Shown: positions 28,201 through 41,315 of the stretch, one piece after another | How the letters are laid out: each line of letters starts with the position of its first letter | Position numbering within the stretch: the first letter of the stretch is position 1 | Assembly (NCBI GenBank): GCA_018127085.1 | Contig: CM030724.1 | Span: 434,001 to 498,000, forward strand | Length of the DNA stretch: 64,000 nucleotides | Direction: 5' to 3' | DNA from: Pneumocystis sp. 'macacae' | Taxonomy: Eukaryota > Ascomycota > Pneumocystomycetes > Pneumocystales > Pneumocystaceae | Program-made: the position numbers and the translations under genes | Notes under the pieces: model-generated | Databases searched by the model: none | What the model saw: the letters and a program-made list of their open reading frames with translations, nothing else | Told to the model about the DNA's origin: nothing

Positions 28201-31200
28201 AAAAACTTTTAATATTAGAGCAGAAAAAATCAAGGATTATTCCAATTTATCGAATGATAATGACCAGAGCAAACTTGAAAGCGAGAATGAATATTTTTTT
28301 GAAAGTTCATTTGATAAACAAGAATTAAAGCAATCATGTCATAAAAGATATTCTATAAAAAATTTCGAAAATATTCATGGGTTTTCTGAAAATAAACTTT
28401 TAAACTTACCTTTTACAACAGAACAAGCATATGAAAGACTTCAAAAATATAATTCGCAATCGTGGATTAAAAAATTTAAGGAAATAAATGATTTACAATC
28501 TTCTAAATCATATTCAGTACGCCACAAACATTGGATATTAGATAATAAAGAATGTTTTATGACTTCTCAAGAGAACATTTTACCTCTTCCTACTAGACCT
28601 CCTCTCTTAAGTATATTGTTTTTAGAAATTAATCTTGTTTTTGATAAACCATCATTTCCTATGGAAAATCTTTATCAGTTTTTACAGAATACAGGTAAAG
28701 GTTTGCCTTTAGAAACAAAATTTCTTGTTTTAATACCTTTTAATTTAAACTGGAAAATGACAGAAGCAAAAGTATATATTCGGGATTATCCTCTACCATT
28801 GATTTATATTCCTAGTTCAGGTTCTTCTCAATCAATAAACATTCCTACATGGACACTTACGTCAGATCTAATAATTGCAGAACAATTTCCTGAAAAAGAA
28901 GCAATTCGTGATGTAGATATTTGTATTATTCCTAATAATATAGAGAGAAATGGTTCTTTATTTAATATAAAGGTTTTTAGAACAGTGACTCCTATCAAAA
29001 TTTATGGTGTAGTTGATGTTATTATAAATACTATACATCCTACTCAGATTACATGGGGTATGTCTTTGCAGCCTGCTATACAAGATATTATGCGTATATT
29101 TGGGACATTTTCAAGACGTCAGGAGGATCTTTGTAAATTAAGTTTTTGGGATAAAATTAGACTAAATATACATGTATCTTTTAAATTCAAATGGAAAGGT
29201 GATGGCAATGTTTATTTAACATTAAAAGGTTAGTTTAAAACTTATACTGTTATCTAGTTAATCATTGCTTTTATTTAGGTTCTAGAGATCCATATCATAT
29301 TACTGAGGATGGTGCTGGTTTTATAAAATGTTGGAAAGGAAATGTTCAATGGAATATTGGTTGTGATCCTGATTCTAAAAATTTTATGATAATCAATAGC
29401 GATGAATTTATATTAGCTATTCCAGATTTTACACAGCAAGCACGAGATCTTATGACCCGGTTTAATGCAGCGGTTTCTACATATGAAAATATATATAATA
29501 CATATCAAACTAATAATATAAATTTTCAAAAAATTGTAATGAAATTAAAAGGGGGAGTAAAATGGGCTCTAGGTTTAGTATTTGAACGACACTGTAGTGA
29601 TATATGTCAAAAATGTAATGGAAAATATCAATGCAGAACATTTGATTTTAAACCTCATTATGAAGTTGTGTTAAGAATTCCTGAATACTCGTTTTCAGAA
29701 ATCACAGAAGTATATAAATACTTTTATTTTTTAATCTTATTTTTTTAGAAATATGATGCTTTTGAAGGATTCCGAAGTCATTATCTTCATGGTTCTTTAT
29801 CTATCATTTGTCCTGTAGACATATCATCAGTAACCTCTAAATCTGTTGATAATTTTAAAAGCTATAATGCTATTCATTTGACACCAAAAGTATTTAAACA
29901 TTTTTTTAATTGGTGGTCTCTTTTTAATGGAATAATGTCTTTTCCTCTTAAAATTGGAAAATTATTTCCGCTCCTATATACATCAAAAAAAAAAATAGGT
30001 CATTGTTTAGTAACATTTAAATATAAATTAGAACTTTTACCGCTTTTTTTGAGTCATATATATAATTATAGAACTGATTTGGATTGGGTAGACAAAACAT
30101 TTACTTCTATAGGAATAAAAGGTAGAATTAAACATTTTAGTCTTGATGTTCACCAGAAAAAAGAAGAAAAATATACATATTTAAAAGAACTGGATAAAAT
30201 TAAAAAAAATACAAATATAGTTATAGATAAAGCTGCAATAGATTCAATTTCTACAGATTTAAGGGTAATATTATCGCGTTTTAATGAAATAAATATAGAG
30301 GATCTAAGTAGACATGGATTTAATTCTCAAAAAAATTATGATTTTAAAATAAATTTTCAAAAAGATAATACAAATCATTTTGTTATAGATGATGATTTAA
30401 AATGGGTGGATATAGATGATTTTATTGACTTAAATTTAGATCTTCCAATAAAAGGCGGGCCTATCTTTCAGATTTTACCTCTTGCATATATTCCACAGTT
30501 TAGTTATTTTCGTGAGACTAATAGTTGTTATAATGATTTGAATTCAAAAAGCATTTATTTTTCATCAAAATGTCAACTCAAAAATAAAAATATGCACTTT
30601 TATTTAAACAAAAAAAAAGGTTTGTTATTTAATTAAACATTATTTTATTAAATTTATAAGATCCATATGATATTCAAATTGAACTTATTCAGAAACGACA
30701 AACTGAAATTATAGAACAAATAGATAGAAATAAAAATAAACTAAATTATATAGAAGGTTTTATTGTAAAAAATTCTAAAGGTACAATTTTAAAATCACAG
30801 GTATTTATATTTGATGAATTATAATTAATTAATTAATCTAGTATGAAAAAATTATTAAAGAAAATATTTCCCTAATTAATAAGTGTAATTTTATTAATAG
30901 TATCTTATTACAGTTAAAAACTAATCAAGAGGGTAATTTAGAAGCAAATGAAGCAAATATACCTATTAATAATTCTTTTATTTCATATTATGATCATGAA
31001 AAATCCCAAATTATACCAGAAGAAATTGTTTCTGAGCAATTTTCTGATTTTAATAATCGTTTTTTTATTTATAATATTCAATTAAAATGGTATAATTCTG
31101 TAAGAAACATTCTACTTGCGTATATACATCAGGTTACTCAAAGAAAAGGCTTTGTTTACTATATGTCTCAAAGGGCTGTGAAATTCATTACTGATCTTAT

Positions 31201-33770
31201 TAAAGAACAAATAAAAATAGATTGCAATTTATCGGTTATACCGGGTGAAAAAATCATTAATCAAGAATTTGACGATCAAGAATTTGATGATCAAGAAACA
31301 AATCAATTAATTTATGACTTGATAAATAACACTAATAGTACTTTTACTATTAAAGATGAAAGAACTAATAAAAAATCACTAAGTTTAGACAATAATTCTA
31401 TTTTCCATGATGATTTTGATTGTATTTTATCAAAAAACTATGAATGTCAACATAGTTATGTTTTTAAATTATTTGCTCCTCAAATACAATTACAAAGTGA
31501 AAAAAATACTCAAGCCATAGCAATTATGACAGCACAAAATATGCAGTTAAAAGTATTTTCTATAATGGATAAAAGCATGACAGATGATATTATAAATGGT
31601 CTTGTACAACAAAAGTATATTGTTAAAATGGATAATGCTCAAGTTTTTGTTTCTAAAAAAGAAGATTTTGTTGATAATTCAATTAATTTATTTCATACTA
31701 ATACTTATGGCTCTGTTAAGTCGAATTGGTCCCCATGGATACCTCTTGAATCTATTTATGATTTTACTACTACGCCCATAGCATTTACACGTGTAATAGA
31801 TCAAACTTCTGCATCTTTTAAATTTATTAAGTATAATCGTCTTCGATTGAAAAAAAATGATAACTTGAATCATAATAAAGAGCATTTATCTAAAAATTTT
31901 AGGATAGAATCTCCTGAACAGTATTTTAATAGTATATTTGTCGATTTTCCGAAAATTATTTTTACAGCAAATTCTGATCAATATTATGTAATTTTTTTAA
32001 TAGTTACTGATCTTTTAATATATATTGAGCCAACACAAAAAGAAAAATCTGAAAGATTAGAAAGATTAATGTTAGCTGCTGACTTTAGCGATTTAACTGG
32101 AACAGCTGAAATGGTTATTAATTTACAAGAAACAATAAGAAATTTAGAAGAATTAAGGACACAACATAGACTTTATTATGAAAATTATAACATAGAACAT
32201 AAATTAGTTAAAGCTAAAATAGAAGCTGAACTACGTGATTGTGAAGATGAGTTATTTTATTTAATGAAATCAATTGTTGCTTCACAAAAACATGAAGATA
32301 AGATTAGCGAGGACATAGCATACATGTCATGGTTTTTATCTGCATCTGAAATTGTTTGGCATGGTTTATTAGAAAATAATAAGCCATTTGTTGACTTTGG
32401 TCTTTCTAATGCTACATATCGGCGTACAGATAACTTTGATGGCTCTAATTTTAATATTATAGAAATAGAAACTATTTTAGGCGCAAGTTTATCGCCAAAA
32501 ACAATTTTTCCAGATTTATTATCACCTTATTTTACTAGATTAAAAAGTGTTTTATATGGAAGGAAAAAAAAGATGATAAGAATATATTGGCGTATGCTAG
32601 GTTCTATTGGTGGAATACCTGTAATGGATCATTTTGAAGTTAATCTTTTTCCCCTCAGTATAAAATTAGAACATGATACAGGAAAAAAAATATTTGAATA
32701 TATTTTTCCTGATAGGAACATTATGAACCTTACAATCCAAGAAAAAACTAGTTCCTTTAAAATAGATACTAATACGGATCATTCAAGTGATGAAAACTCT
32801 CTAAAAACTCATACCTGGCATCCATTTTATAGTAACAGAAATAGTTCAGTTTCATTGTTTATGAGCTCAATTAAATCTCCTATAAAATCATTTTCATGTT
32901 TGTCAAAATTGTCTCCTGAATCAATTAAATCTAATTCTAGTTTTCAAGTATTTTATGATTCTGAGGATTCTCATAGAACAGATGCTTTGAAATCATCAAA
33001 AAGTGATTTTCAGATAACTGATTTAAATACTTTTGAAAAAGCTGATAAAGTTAATAATAAATCTTCTCCTAAAGCTGATGATGATTTAAATCAAATGGTT
33101 TTGAGGGCTAATAATAATATGACTCTTCTTTATGTAAAAGTTCCAAGCGTAGTGCTTTGTTTAAGTTATAAAGTAATTGTATGTTTATTTTTAAAAAATG
33201 CTAATAATGCTAGGGGCCAAAAAAGAAAAATATAGAGGATCTTAATAATTTTGTTTTCTCTATACCTACAATCGAATATAGAAATAAAACATGGTCATAT
33301 TTTGATCTAGCGTTACACCTTAAAAAAGGTTTTTTTTCTTTCTTTAATTTTTTATTAATATTAAATAGAAGTAATTAAAGCTATTATAGGTCATACTGGA
33401 TCTTTAGTAAAAGATAAATTTATACAACATCGTTCTAATCAAAAAAATCTTCAAACTAGATATCAACATATACTATTTAAGAATATACATTTAAACTATA
33501 AAAATAGAAATATCGAATTTAAAGAAAGATTATCAGATACTATAAAAAATGGTAATTCAATTAAAAGAAGCTATTTTCATTTTAATAATGTGAGTTTTAA
33601 AATGTTCATTAATAGATAATACTAATATATTAAAGAAAAATTCTTCTTGTTCTTTTGAACAATCAATTTCTTCAATAACATATTTACCTAAATATAAAAA
33701 CGAATCTGAAGAGTTAGAAGAAAGTAAACTTAGGAAAGCAAAGATGCTTTTGGGTAAATTCATTCGTTAA
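25247..33770 (+). CDS. FMP27: FMP27/BLTP2 bridge-like lipid-transfer protein
   Basis: A giant tube-shaped lipid-transfer protein of the Hobbit/BLTP2 class that acts at ER-plasma membrane contacts. The N-terminal anchor is a single hydrophobic helix at residues 9-30 (SWITIIIISYIFLTHIALGI), followed by VKKITGIHIRRLGYLSIHGI. The first exon is open for 1,328 codons. Family domains appear in order: DPFEARLGLIWRIGLIEQKA (SW domain, near residue 960), LSFWDKIRLNIHVSFKFKW (GFWDK domain, near 1,305), FERHCSDICQKCNGKYQCRT in the next exons, and a long C-terminal WPPW-type part from 31163 containing a coiled coil at GTAEMVINLQETIRNLEELR. The end, KMLLGKFIR, stops at 33768-33770. About eight short introns lie in the 3' half only. 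The spliced length is about 2,700 aa, consistent with the family. Confidence 0.85.
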
Positions 33771-34225
33771 TTTATATAATAATAATTTTAAAAAAACATG
33801 CATATATTTTTTAAATATCCTATTTTTCTAATATTATTTATAATATGGCATAAGAAGTATTAAAATATAATTAAAACTCTTTTTATATCTACTACATATA
33901 AATAACAAAATATTAAATATTTATCAATTTCAAATTAATTTTATCTGACAATTATACATAATTAAAAAAAATTATTATAACATAAATGTTTAATTCTAAC
34001 TGCTAAATTTAAAGTAAACTTCAATAGCTTAGACATTACTACTTTATATTTTAAATTAAAAATTAATAAAATAAAACTACATCTAAAATTAATAATATTA
34101 TTACTCTAAATAATTTCTTGGTTTATTTTAACTAAAATATCTCGTATTTTCGAAGTTGTATCCTTTATAAAATATTTAATATTTATTTATGTTAAATATA
34201 ATTTTATAATTTTTAAAGTATATTT
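33771..34225. other. AT-rich spacer between converging genes
   Basis: About 455 bp of very AT-rich DNA between the stops of FMP27 and the RNase H gene. Nothing recognisable beyond poly-A/T tracts. Confidence 0.6.
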
Positions 34226-34986
34226 TTAAAGAATTCGATCCTTTTTTAAAAGAAAAAAGCCCATATTTGCAAAATAATTTGCCAGCTCATTCCCATGAAT
34301 ACCTTTATGACCTACTACATATTTTAATTTTCTGTATCCACTACGCTCCTCGATTAACTTAAGGACTTTTTTTAATAAATCCACATTTTTTATCGACTTC
34401 CCATTTATTTTTTTCCAGTTGTTATTCTCTCATTTTTTATATCATACGGTTAATGCGTTCACTATGTATTCTGAATCTGTATTTATTAAAATATTTTCAT
34501 GATTAGAGACTGATTCTATAGCACGTATAACTGCCATAATTTCTGCACGTTGATTTGTTTGTTTAAGACCAATAACACATTCTGATATATTTCTAATTTA
34601 TTAATCAAAATAACTTATAGTTTTACACTTAATACTTTCCTTTTATCTTTTACTCCAAAGTAAACACCAATCCCTACTATCGTTTTTCCATCCTCAATAT
34701 AATGAACAGAACCATCTGTATATATTTTCGTATAGATGTTTCTATTCTTTCCCAAGAATTCTTCTGACTTATCATTGGAAGAGTTTGTTTCAATATTGGA
34801 ATTATGGTTCTTTTTACATTCTAGATTCAAATTTTCTATATCTTTATTCTTTTTAATAAAAACAAAATTATGGTTTTTGTGATTATTCAAGAAAAAGTTA
34901 TAATACAAACACCTTAAAAATAAAAAACTACTTAATTTATAGCAATTATTTCTTTTTTTGTTTATAAATATTTTACTTAATTGCAT
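34226..34986 (-). CDS. RNH1: Ribonuclease H1, possibly altered or decaying
   Basis: RNase HI family, which cleaves the RNA of RNA-DNA hybrids. After a Lys/Asn-rich N-terminus comes KIYTDGSVHYIEDGKTIVGI with the first catalytic Asp, then QTNQRAEIMAVIRAIESVS with the Glu, INTDSEYIVNALT with the second Asp, and VVGHKGIHGNELANYFANMG with the active-site His. The fourth metal-binding Asp, normally in the GNExAD motif, is Asn here (GNELAN). The stretch between NALT and SIKNVDLLKK, the basic handle of the enzyme, reads VWYKKWENNNWKK-like but with TGA where Trp is expected at two places. That 51-nt stretch starts GT and ends AG and has length divisible by three, so splicing it out keeps the frame. 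An N-terminal intron near 34570-34617 is also required. Whether the gene makes a shortened active enzyme or is a pseudogene is open. Confidence 0.6.
34397..34447 (-). other. In-frame 51-nt intron-like segment in RNase H1
   Basis: On the minus strand this segment begins GTATGATATAAAAAATGAGA, contains ATAACAAC (branch-point-like) and ends GGGAAG. In homologues the corresponding codons encode the Trp-rich basic handle. Two TGA codons stand where Trp codons are expected (TGA in GTATGA and in AAATGA), and a third Trp is intact. Because 51 is a multiple of three, removal joins NALT directly to SIKNVDLL. Confidence 0.5.
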
Positions 34987-35440
34987 TTAAAATTTATTAA
35001 ATAACTTTTATATTTTATAGTTTTTTATCTAAAATAAAAATTAATAAGAAAACCAAAATATTACCAAAATATGCCTATTTTTTATTTTTACAGAAAATAT
35101 ACTGTAATAATTTTTTTTTATTCTTAAGATGATTCTTAAATTTCAACATTTTAAAAAATATAAAATATCATGAAATTCTTAGAATTCAAGTATCAGATAT
35201 TTAATGTTTTATAATTTTTAAATAAAATATTATTAATAAAATTTAAATTATATTCCGAAAAATAATTGAGGTAAATTTATATTTATTTTCAAAAAACTCT
35301 CAAAGGAATTTATAAAGTTCTTATTTAGAATTTCGATCGCACCATCTTCAAAAGAATGAGCTCTTTTTCAAAAAAGAAATTTAAATGGTTAAAAATACTT
35401 AGATTTATTTTTTAAAAACAAAATTTTAATATATCTTATT
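34987..35440. other. AT-rich divergent intergenic region
   Basis: About 450 bp between the divergent starts of the RNase H gene and TFC3. AT-rich, presumably promoters; no other feature seen. Confidence 0.55.
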
Positions 35441-38400
35441 ATGGATGATTTATTAATTTATTCATTAGAACAAATAGCTTTTGAAGGAAATGAAGGTATA
35501 TTTCTTTTTTATTTTTAAAGAAAATTAAATTTTAATATTTTAAAAATATTTAATTATTTTATAAATATATTTGTTTTTATTATATAGAATTTAAGATTTT
35601 TAAAAAAAACTCTAACATTTTTAATACAGTATTTAATTTTAATAGGTTGCAACCTTTCTAGACTTTGGGAAATTGTAGAAGATTTTTATACTATTTATTT
35701 TAATTCTTCTACTTATTCTATTGATGATGACTTTAAATGTTATTTTTGGAAACTTTTTGTCTTTTCACCAGATTTAATACTTAACGAAGTCGATAGTAAA
35801 TCTACACTTTCAAATTTAGTAAAGAAATATCTTTTATAATTTTTTTAAATTATTATTATTTAGATATTAAGCCCTATAAAAACAAAGGAAATTGACTTAA
35901 AATTATTAAAAGAGCGTTATGATGATCGTATAAGATTAACTGTGGTTCAGGAAAAGCAGTTTTTAGCTATTACTGGTAAAGAACTTGATGAAGAGAATAA
36001 GGTTATTTTTTAAAAAAAAATTATATTTTTTTTTTTAAAATTCAACAGCATATTATGAGACATTTCGATATACTTTCTATGATATTCAAACATAAAGAAA
36101 AAGGAATTAATCAAGTTGATCTTGCTAAACAATTAAATATTGATCCTCGTAGCTTACCTTCTCGTATAAATCCATTGATTGAAAAAGGACTTATGTTTGT
36201 TTATTCTTTTTGCTAAAATATCTTTTTAATATTTTTAGTGTAAAATCACCCATTATTATTTCTAAAGCTCAAACATTTCTATTAATTCATACTCGTTTTG
36301 CTACTGATTCTTCAAAAAAATATCAAAATGATCTTCAAGATCAACAAAATACAGATAATATTGTAGATATAAATCATTTAAGAACATGCATTACTGATAT
36401 ACTTTCTAAAACTGAAAATAATGTTATGCGGTTTGTTGATCTTAAGCGTTTTTGTAAAATTAACAATAAACTCTTTCGTCGCGGGTTTTCTAGACAAATA
36501 AGATCTATGGAACAGTTGGGGTTTGTAGAGAGATGCAGAGTTGTAAATAATAAAGGATACTCTAAGTGCGTGAAATTAATTAAACCGTATAATATCGATT
36601 TTGCAAAACGAGAAAATCAAATAGATATGTTTAATAATCAGGATGATGACAATAGTTCAGATAAAGAAGATATTTATGATAAAAAGGAAAACGACACTTT
36701 TTCAGAATTAATAAAGTTTAGTCCTATTACAATTTCACGTGATTTAACATTGGAGTTTATTCTTTTTCAAGAAATAAAAAATAGTGGCAAAGAAGGAATT
36801 TCTGGACCTGTAATTACTTTTCTCATTATAAAAAATTTAATTTAATATATAGAATCTTAAAAAGCAGATCATAGGAGACCAATGGTCAAAACCACTTCAA
36901 TTGATTTTGGATAAATTATCAGTAATTCCAGAAAAATCATCGGATTACAGCAATGTACAACCGGAACATTTATCTTATTTTTCGATTTATAAAGAGCAAG
37001 AATTCGTTGGTCGAGTAAATCAATATCGCTATTTATCATCTTTAAATTATCAGGCCTTTTGTTTTGAAAATAAGATAGTTAATACAATGAAATTTCCTAA
37101 TTCAGGTGTAGTATTTCCTAAATATAATGAATCTGAATTTTATTTATATGATCAAAATCCTAACATTTTTAATAAAAATACTAAAACTAGATCTGTAAAA
37201 TTAGGGCGACCTAAAAAACAGTATAATGGTTAGTATATCTTTTAAAATTATTAAAAAAATTTATTTGAATACAATTGTAGCTAAAGATTCTGAAAAGATG
37301 AATTTGTTTTTTGAAAATTCTATTAAAGATAATATATCTTGGGATACTAAGAAGTTAGATCCTGTAGGAAAAGAAGCGGAGAAAAGATCAATTGATTCTA
37401 ATTTTATGGATCTAGAATCAGGTTGTAAAAGAATAAGTTCAGAAGAAATAAATAAAGAATTATCGCCGTGTAAAAAACTTAAGAAAATGTCTAAGTTTTC
37501 AACTGAAACGGTTCTTACAAAGTCCTTTGCTAATTTAAATACCTCTATTCCATTGAATAACTTTAATACTTCATGTCTTAGGTCAGAAGTAGATAATCTG
37601 TTATCGGATTCTTTAATTCCTGAAATATCAAAAAAACTTGCTTTTCAAGAACATATAGGTAAGATAATAATTTCCCTGGGTTTTTAATTATTTAATATAG
37701 ATAAAAATGTTTCTAAAGGAAATTCAGATGATGAAATTTGTGAAAAAAAAGATTCTGTTTCTAAAGGTATTATTTTTTATATTATTATTAATATGTTATT
37801 AATTTATAAAAGATGCAGATATAGAAGCATTAACGTTAAAACGTCAACCCCGAACAAGTCTTGCTTATGTCCGCAGACAAAATTTGATATTAGAAATACT
37901 TGATAAACATGGTGGGATTTTACAAGGAGGGAAATATTTGAATGAACAATATAATATTGCATTTAAAAATAAAGGATATTCATCTTCAGAACATGAAATT
38001 GATCGTAAAACAATGGAAAAAACTCTTGAATCTTTGAAGAGAATGGGAAAAATTCATCATATTTGTGTAGCTCATACAAATGCTAAAGGTACTAAAAATG
38101 TTTTTTGGATTGTTGCAGATATCAAATATAATATTGATGGTGTCGAAATTAATAATTTTAAAAATAAGATTTTAGAAGAACGTTCAATAAAACTTCAAAC
38201 ATATAAACCTTTGCCATTAAAAATCGAAAACATACATGTTAATCATCCTGTAAAATTGAAAAAGAAACAAATTTCATTAGCAGATAATGAACATTTTGCA
38301 CATTTGAAATTGAATAATATTGAACGTGAACGTATTTCAGCAAGACTTGCATTGCGAGAACAAGAATTAGGATTTCAAGGTACTTCTGCAATTACTAATC

Positions 38401-40273
38401 AAACAGCTCCATCTATTATTTCCGAAATAAAGACTCCTTTTATTCATACATTTATAAATAACGGCAAAATGGTTTTAGAGAGAAAAGTATCGGATATAAA
38501 AACAAAACCAAAACTTAAGCTTAACAATAAGCCACTATGTCATCATAGGAAATTGCTAAATCGCAATACTGCTGATGCTTTTCCACTTATTGGGAGGCAA
38601 CGTTTATTAAATAAAATCAATTCATCTGACAAAACTGATGAAATAGATAATTATGAAAAAGTTTATAGGAGCATTCCAATCCGTAGAAAAAATAATTTTA
38701 CATCTAATGACGATGATATTTTAATTAGAGCGATTTTTCTTAGTAAATGGGCTTATGGTGGAAATGCTGGACTTATTGACTGGGAACTTATTAAAAAAGC
38801 ATTACCTCATCATTCTGAAATAGAAATTAAATCACGTTTTAGTACACTTCGTTCAAAAAACTATATTAAGGAGATTGGGAACTTTTTTGCAACATCATGG
38901 TTATCACATTATCAAAATGCAGTAAAAAATAAAGTCTTGCCGCCTGTTTCTTCTATGTCAAATGATTTAAATATATTAAAATTTATAGAGTATTCTAGAA
39001 CTCTTGACATTTTAGAGTACGTATATGAATTATTTACGATTAAAGTTAAAGTTAAATTTAAAAGAAATTATGATGATATCAATCTTCCTAATAGTATTGA
39101 AGAAATAAATGCGAATTATATTGTTGAAACTGTAAATAAAAGAGAAGATTTAAGTAATAACTTTTTCGATGCATCTCTTTCTTTAAATGCTAGAGAAATT
39201 ATATTATATGGAACTGCATTTTCTTGTTGCAGTATCGATGAAGACTTTCAAGAAGAAAATGAAATTAAATCTTTAATAAAGGTATGTAATAGTATAATCT
39301 TGGAAAAGTTTACTAAATATATATCTATTTAGTCAATACTTATAACTCCAGAAGAAAATTATGATGCAGAAGTAGCTAAAAGGCTGTTAGAACCATATGA
39401 AGAGAGCCATGTAGAATTAGTATTACAGAAATTGATTCAAGATAAAATTATTGTTCGATCAAAATCCGAACCAAATAGAATTTTACCCGGAAGAAATTAC
39501 AGGTTTTCCGATAAGTAATATAATCTATCCTATGACCATAGTCTAAGATATTAAGGTTTTTATTCACTTTTAAATCATGTTTCCCCGAATCTCTATTTTC
39601 CCAAGCTTTTGAATTTTATACACTAATTACACAGGAATTTCAAAAAAACAATACATATACATTATCCGAATTTATCAACAGTGGATCCATGGCTTGCATA
39701 TTGGATCTTGTTGCTCATCATTACGTTAGTAGCGAAACAACCATTCTTCAAGGACTAATCATTTACCATAGATCCAACTTTCTATAGAAAATACAATGGA
39801 CGTTTTTTGTGATAATATTCATCAATATAATACTCAAAGCTGGGGTTTGTCTTTACTATATCTTATACTATTATTAATAATATAGAGGATTATTCCATAA
39901 ATTTTTCTGTTGCTGTGCAATTAAAAGATATTTCATATGCATCTCTTGACAAGTCCATAAAGTATGAAAACTCGTTAAAACGCTATGTTTGGATAGACAT
40001 TTCAGGAAACATACTGAAGAATGTTTATGATCAATATCTTCAAACTATATTAAGTTTGGTTATACAGCGGCCAGGGATAAACATAGTAGAAACATATTTG
40101 ACCACGTAGACTCAATACTTACTCAATAATAGGCAGAGATCATATCTATTCTTTATCCAGCCATCAGCATCGAAGAAATAAAATCTATCCTTTTCTCTTT
40201 AACCCCAAACATCTTAAATACTTGCCATGGCGCTTTGTATGCAAGGGAGCTGTACTATAAAAGTATAATGTAA
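35441..40273 (+). CDS. TFC3: TFIIIC B-block-binding subunit (TFC3/Sfc3)
   Basis: The large subunit of RNA polymerase III factor TFIIIC that binds the B block of tRNA genes. The start is MDDLLIYSLEQIAFEGNEG, and the next exon begins CNLSRLWEIVEDFY. The B-block winged-helix segment reads KHKEKGINQVDLAKQLNIDP followed by SRINPLIEKGLM. A central exon (37840-39332) carries RERISARLALREQELGFQGT and NNFTSNDDDILIRAIFLSKW, a SANT/HTH-like block. The C-terminal end comes from several small exons: SCFPESLFSQAFEFYTLITQ, EDYSINFSVAVQLKDISYAS, LKRYVWIDISGNI, LSLVIQRPGI and finally SILYPAISIEEIKSILF, stopping at 40271-40273. At least thirteen short introns are needed. The spliced protein is about 1,400 aa. 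The end of this gene is the last conserved coding sequence before the GC island. Confidence 0.82.
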
Positions 40274-40796
40274 ATAATAGTTTTCACTGAAAAATTATAT
40301 CATTCTTGCTAAATAAAATAGCTATTTTTAGCTATTTTGGCCTCACAACACCTTTACTCTTTCAGATTTAGACTCTGGCCCACGTAGAACTTGCTAGCAG
40401 TATTTATCGCTGATCTTGTTTCTGCTATATTCTATTATTTTGTTTATATTTATGAAATACATTGCTACAATACCTATTCTTTCGAAAAAATTGCTATTGT
40501 TCTTTAGTACGATAGCACTAAAATAACCCTAAAAATAACGCTAAAATAACGCCAAATTTCTGATTACGATAGTTAATACCTTAATTCAACAATTGGCTCT
40601 TTAATATTAACTCCATTGTAAAATACAATACTTCCCCCCCTGTAGATCCTATTCAGAAGCCGCCAGATGCCCAAATATAAATAGACCACCTCCATGTCTT
40701 CAAGACCAAATACAAATCATCTCATCTGAATATTTCAGATCATCTCTAAAGCATCTAAAGCATCAAACACTACATTCTGAGCAAACTCTTCTGAAA
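40274..40796. other. Spacer at left approach to the GC island
   Basis: About 520 bp after TFC3, still AT-rich but with increasing G+C toward 40.8 kb, including a C7 run near 40636. No gene recognised. Confidence 0.5.
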
Positions 40797-40928
40797 TGGA
40801 TCAATTACATGACTCAGACGCATTTTTCTTACCTGGTGCCGACAACGACGTTACAGCCTACCAGCTTCGTCCACCTACTGAGACTGAGCTCAGAGGCGCT
40901 CACTTCAACTGCGTCATTACATAATTAC
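40797..40928 (+). CDS. Possible small ORF or first exon, unidentified
   Basis: The ATG at 40797 opens a 43-codon frame starting MDQLHDSDAFFLPGADNDVT, whose balanced composition looks more coding-like than the surrounding microsatellite DNA. It ends at a TAA shortly before 40930 and could continue through an intron ending ACATAG near 40933. I recognise no family. The overlapping longer frame (40809-41423) is less likely because it runs into TACACC repeats and becomes Thr/Tyr/Cys/Pro-rich. Confidence 0.2.
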
Positions 40929-41139
40929 ATAGGCCGTTGCTGGGACAACGACAAGGCACCGCTCTGGCCTGCCGATCCATCATTGGGACCAATGTCCTGC
41001 TTGCATTATAGTTGGCTGCTGCCGACATGTATATTATCTGTGTTTGTACATTGTCTACTTGTATTTAGTCATCTTTGTATATTATGTATTATTTATTATC
41101 TGCGCGTGTCCGTTGTCCTCCACCTGCGCCCGCCCTGCT

Positions 41140-41315
41140 TTACGGTGAATATACTGTGTATACACGATATATACACGATATATACACTTTGTACACCCTG
41201 TATATTCTGTACACTCTATACACCCCATAGACTCTATACACCCCATACACCCCATACTATACATTATACACTTATATACACCTTATACACGCTACACCGC
41301 TGTACACACTACATT
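41140..41315. repeat. TACAC/TATACAC microsatellite-like tract
   Basis: Irregular tandem units such as TATACAC, TACACCCCATA and TGTACAC recur through this stretch just beyond the stop of the glomulin-like gene. It marks the left edge of the GC island. Related GTGTATGCG units (similar on the other strand) recur at 43130-43470. Confidence 0.6.

Noticed and set aside
34397..34447. Genome-wide reassignment of UGA to Trp
   Set aside because: Other genes here use TGG for Trp and TGA as a stop (for example the EMI1-like gene), so the RNase H TGA codons are local.
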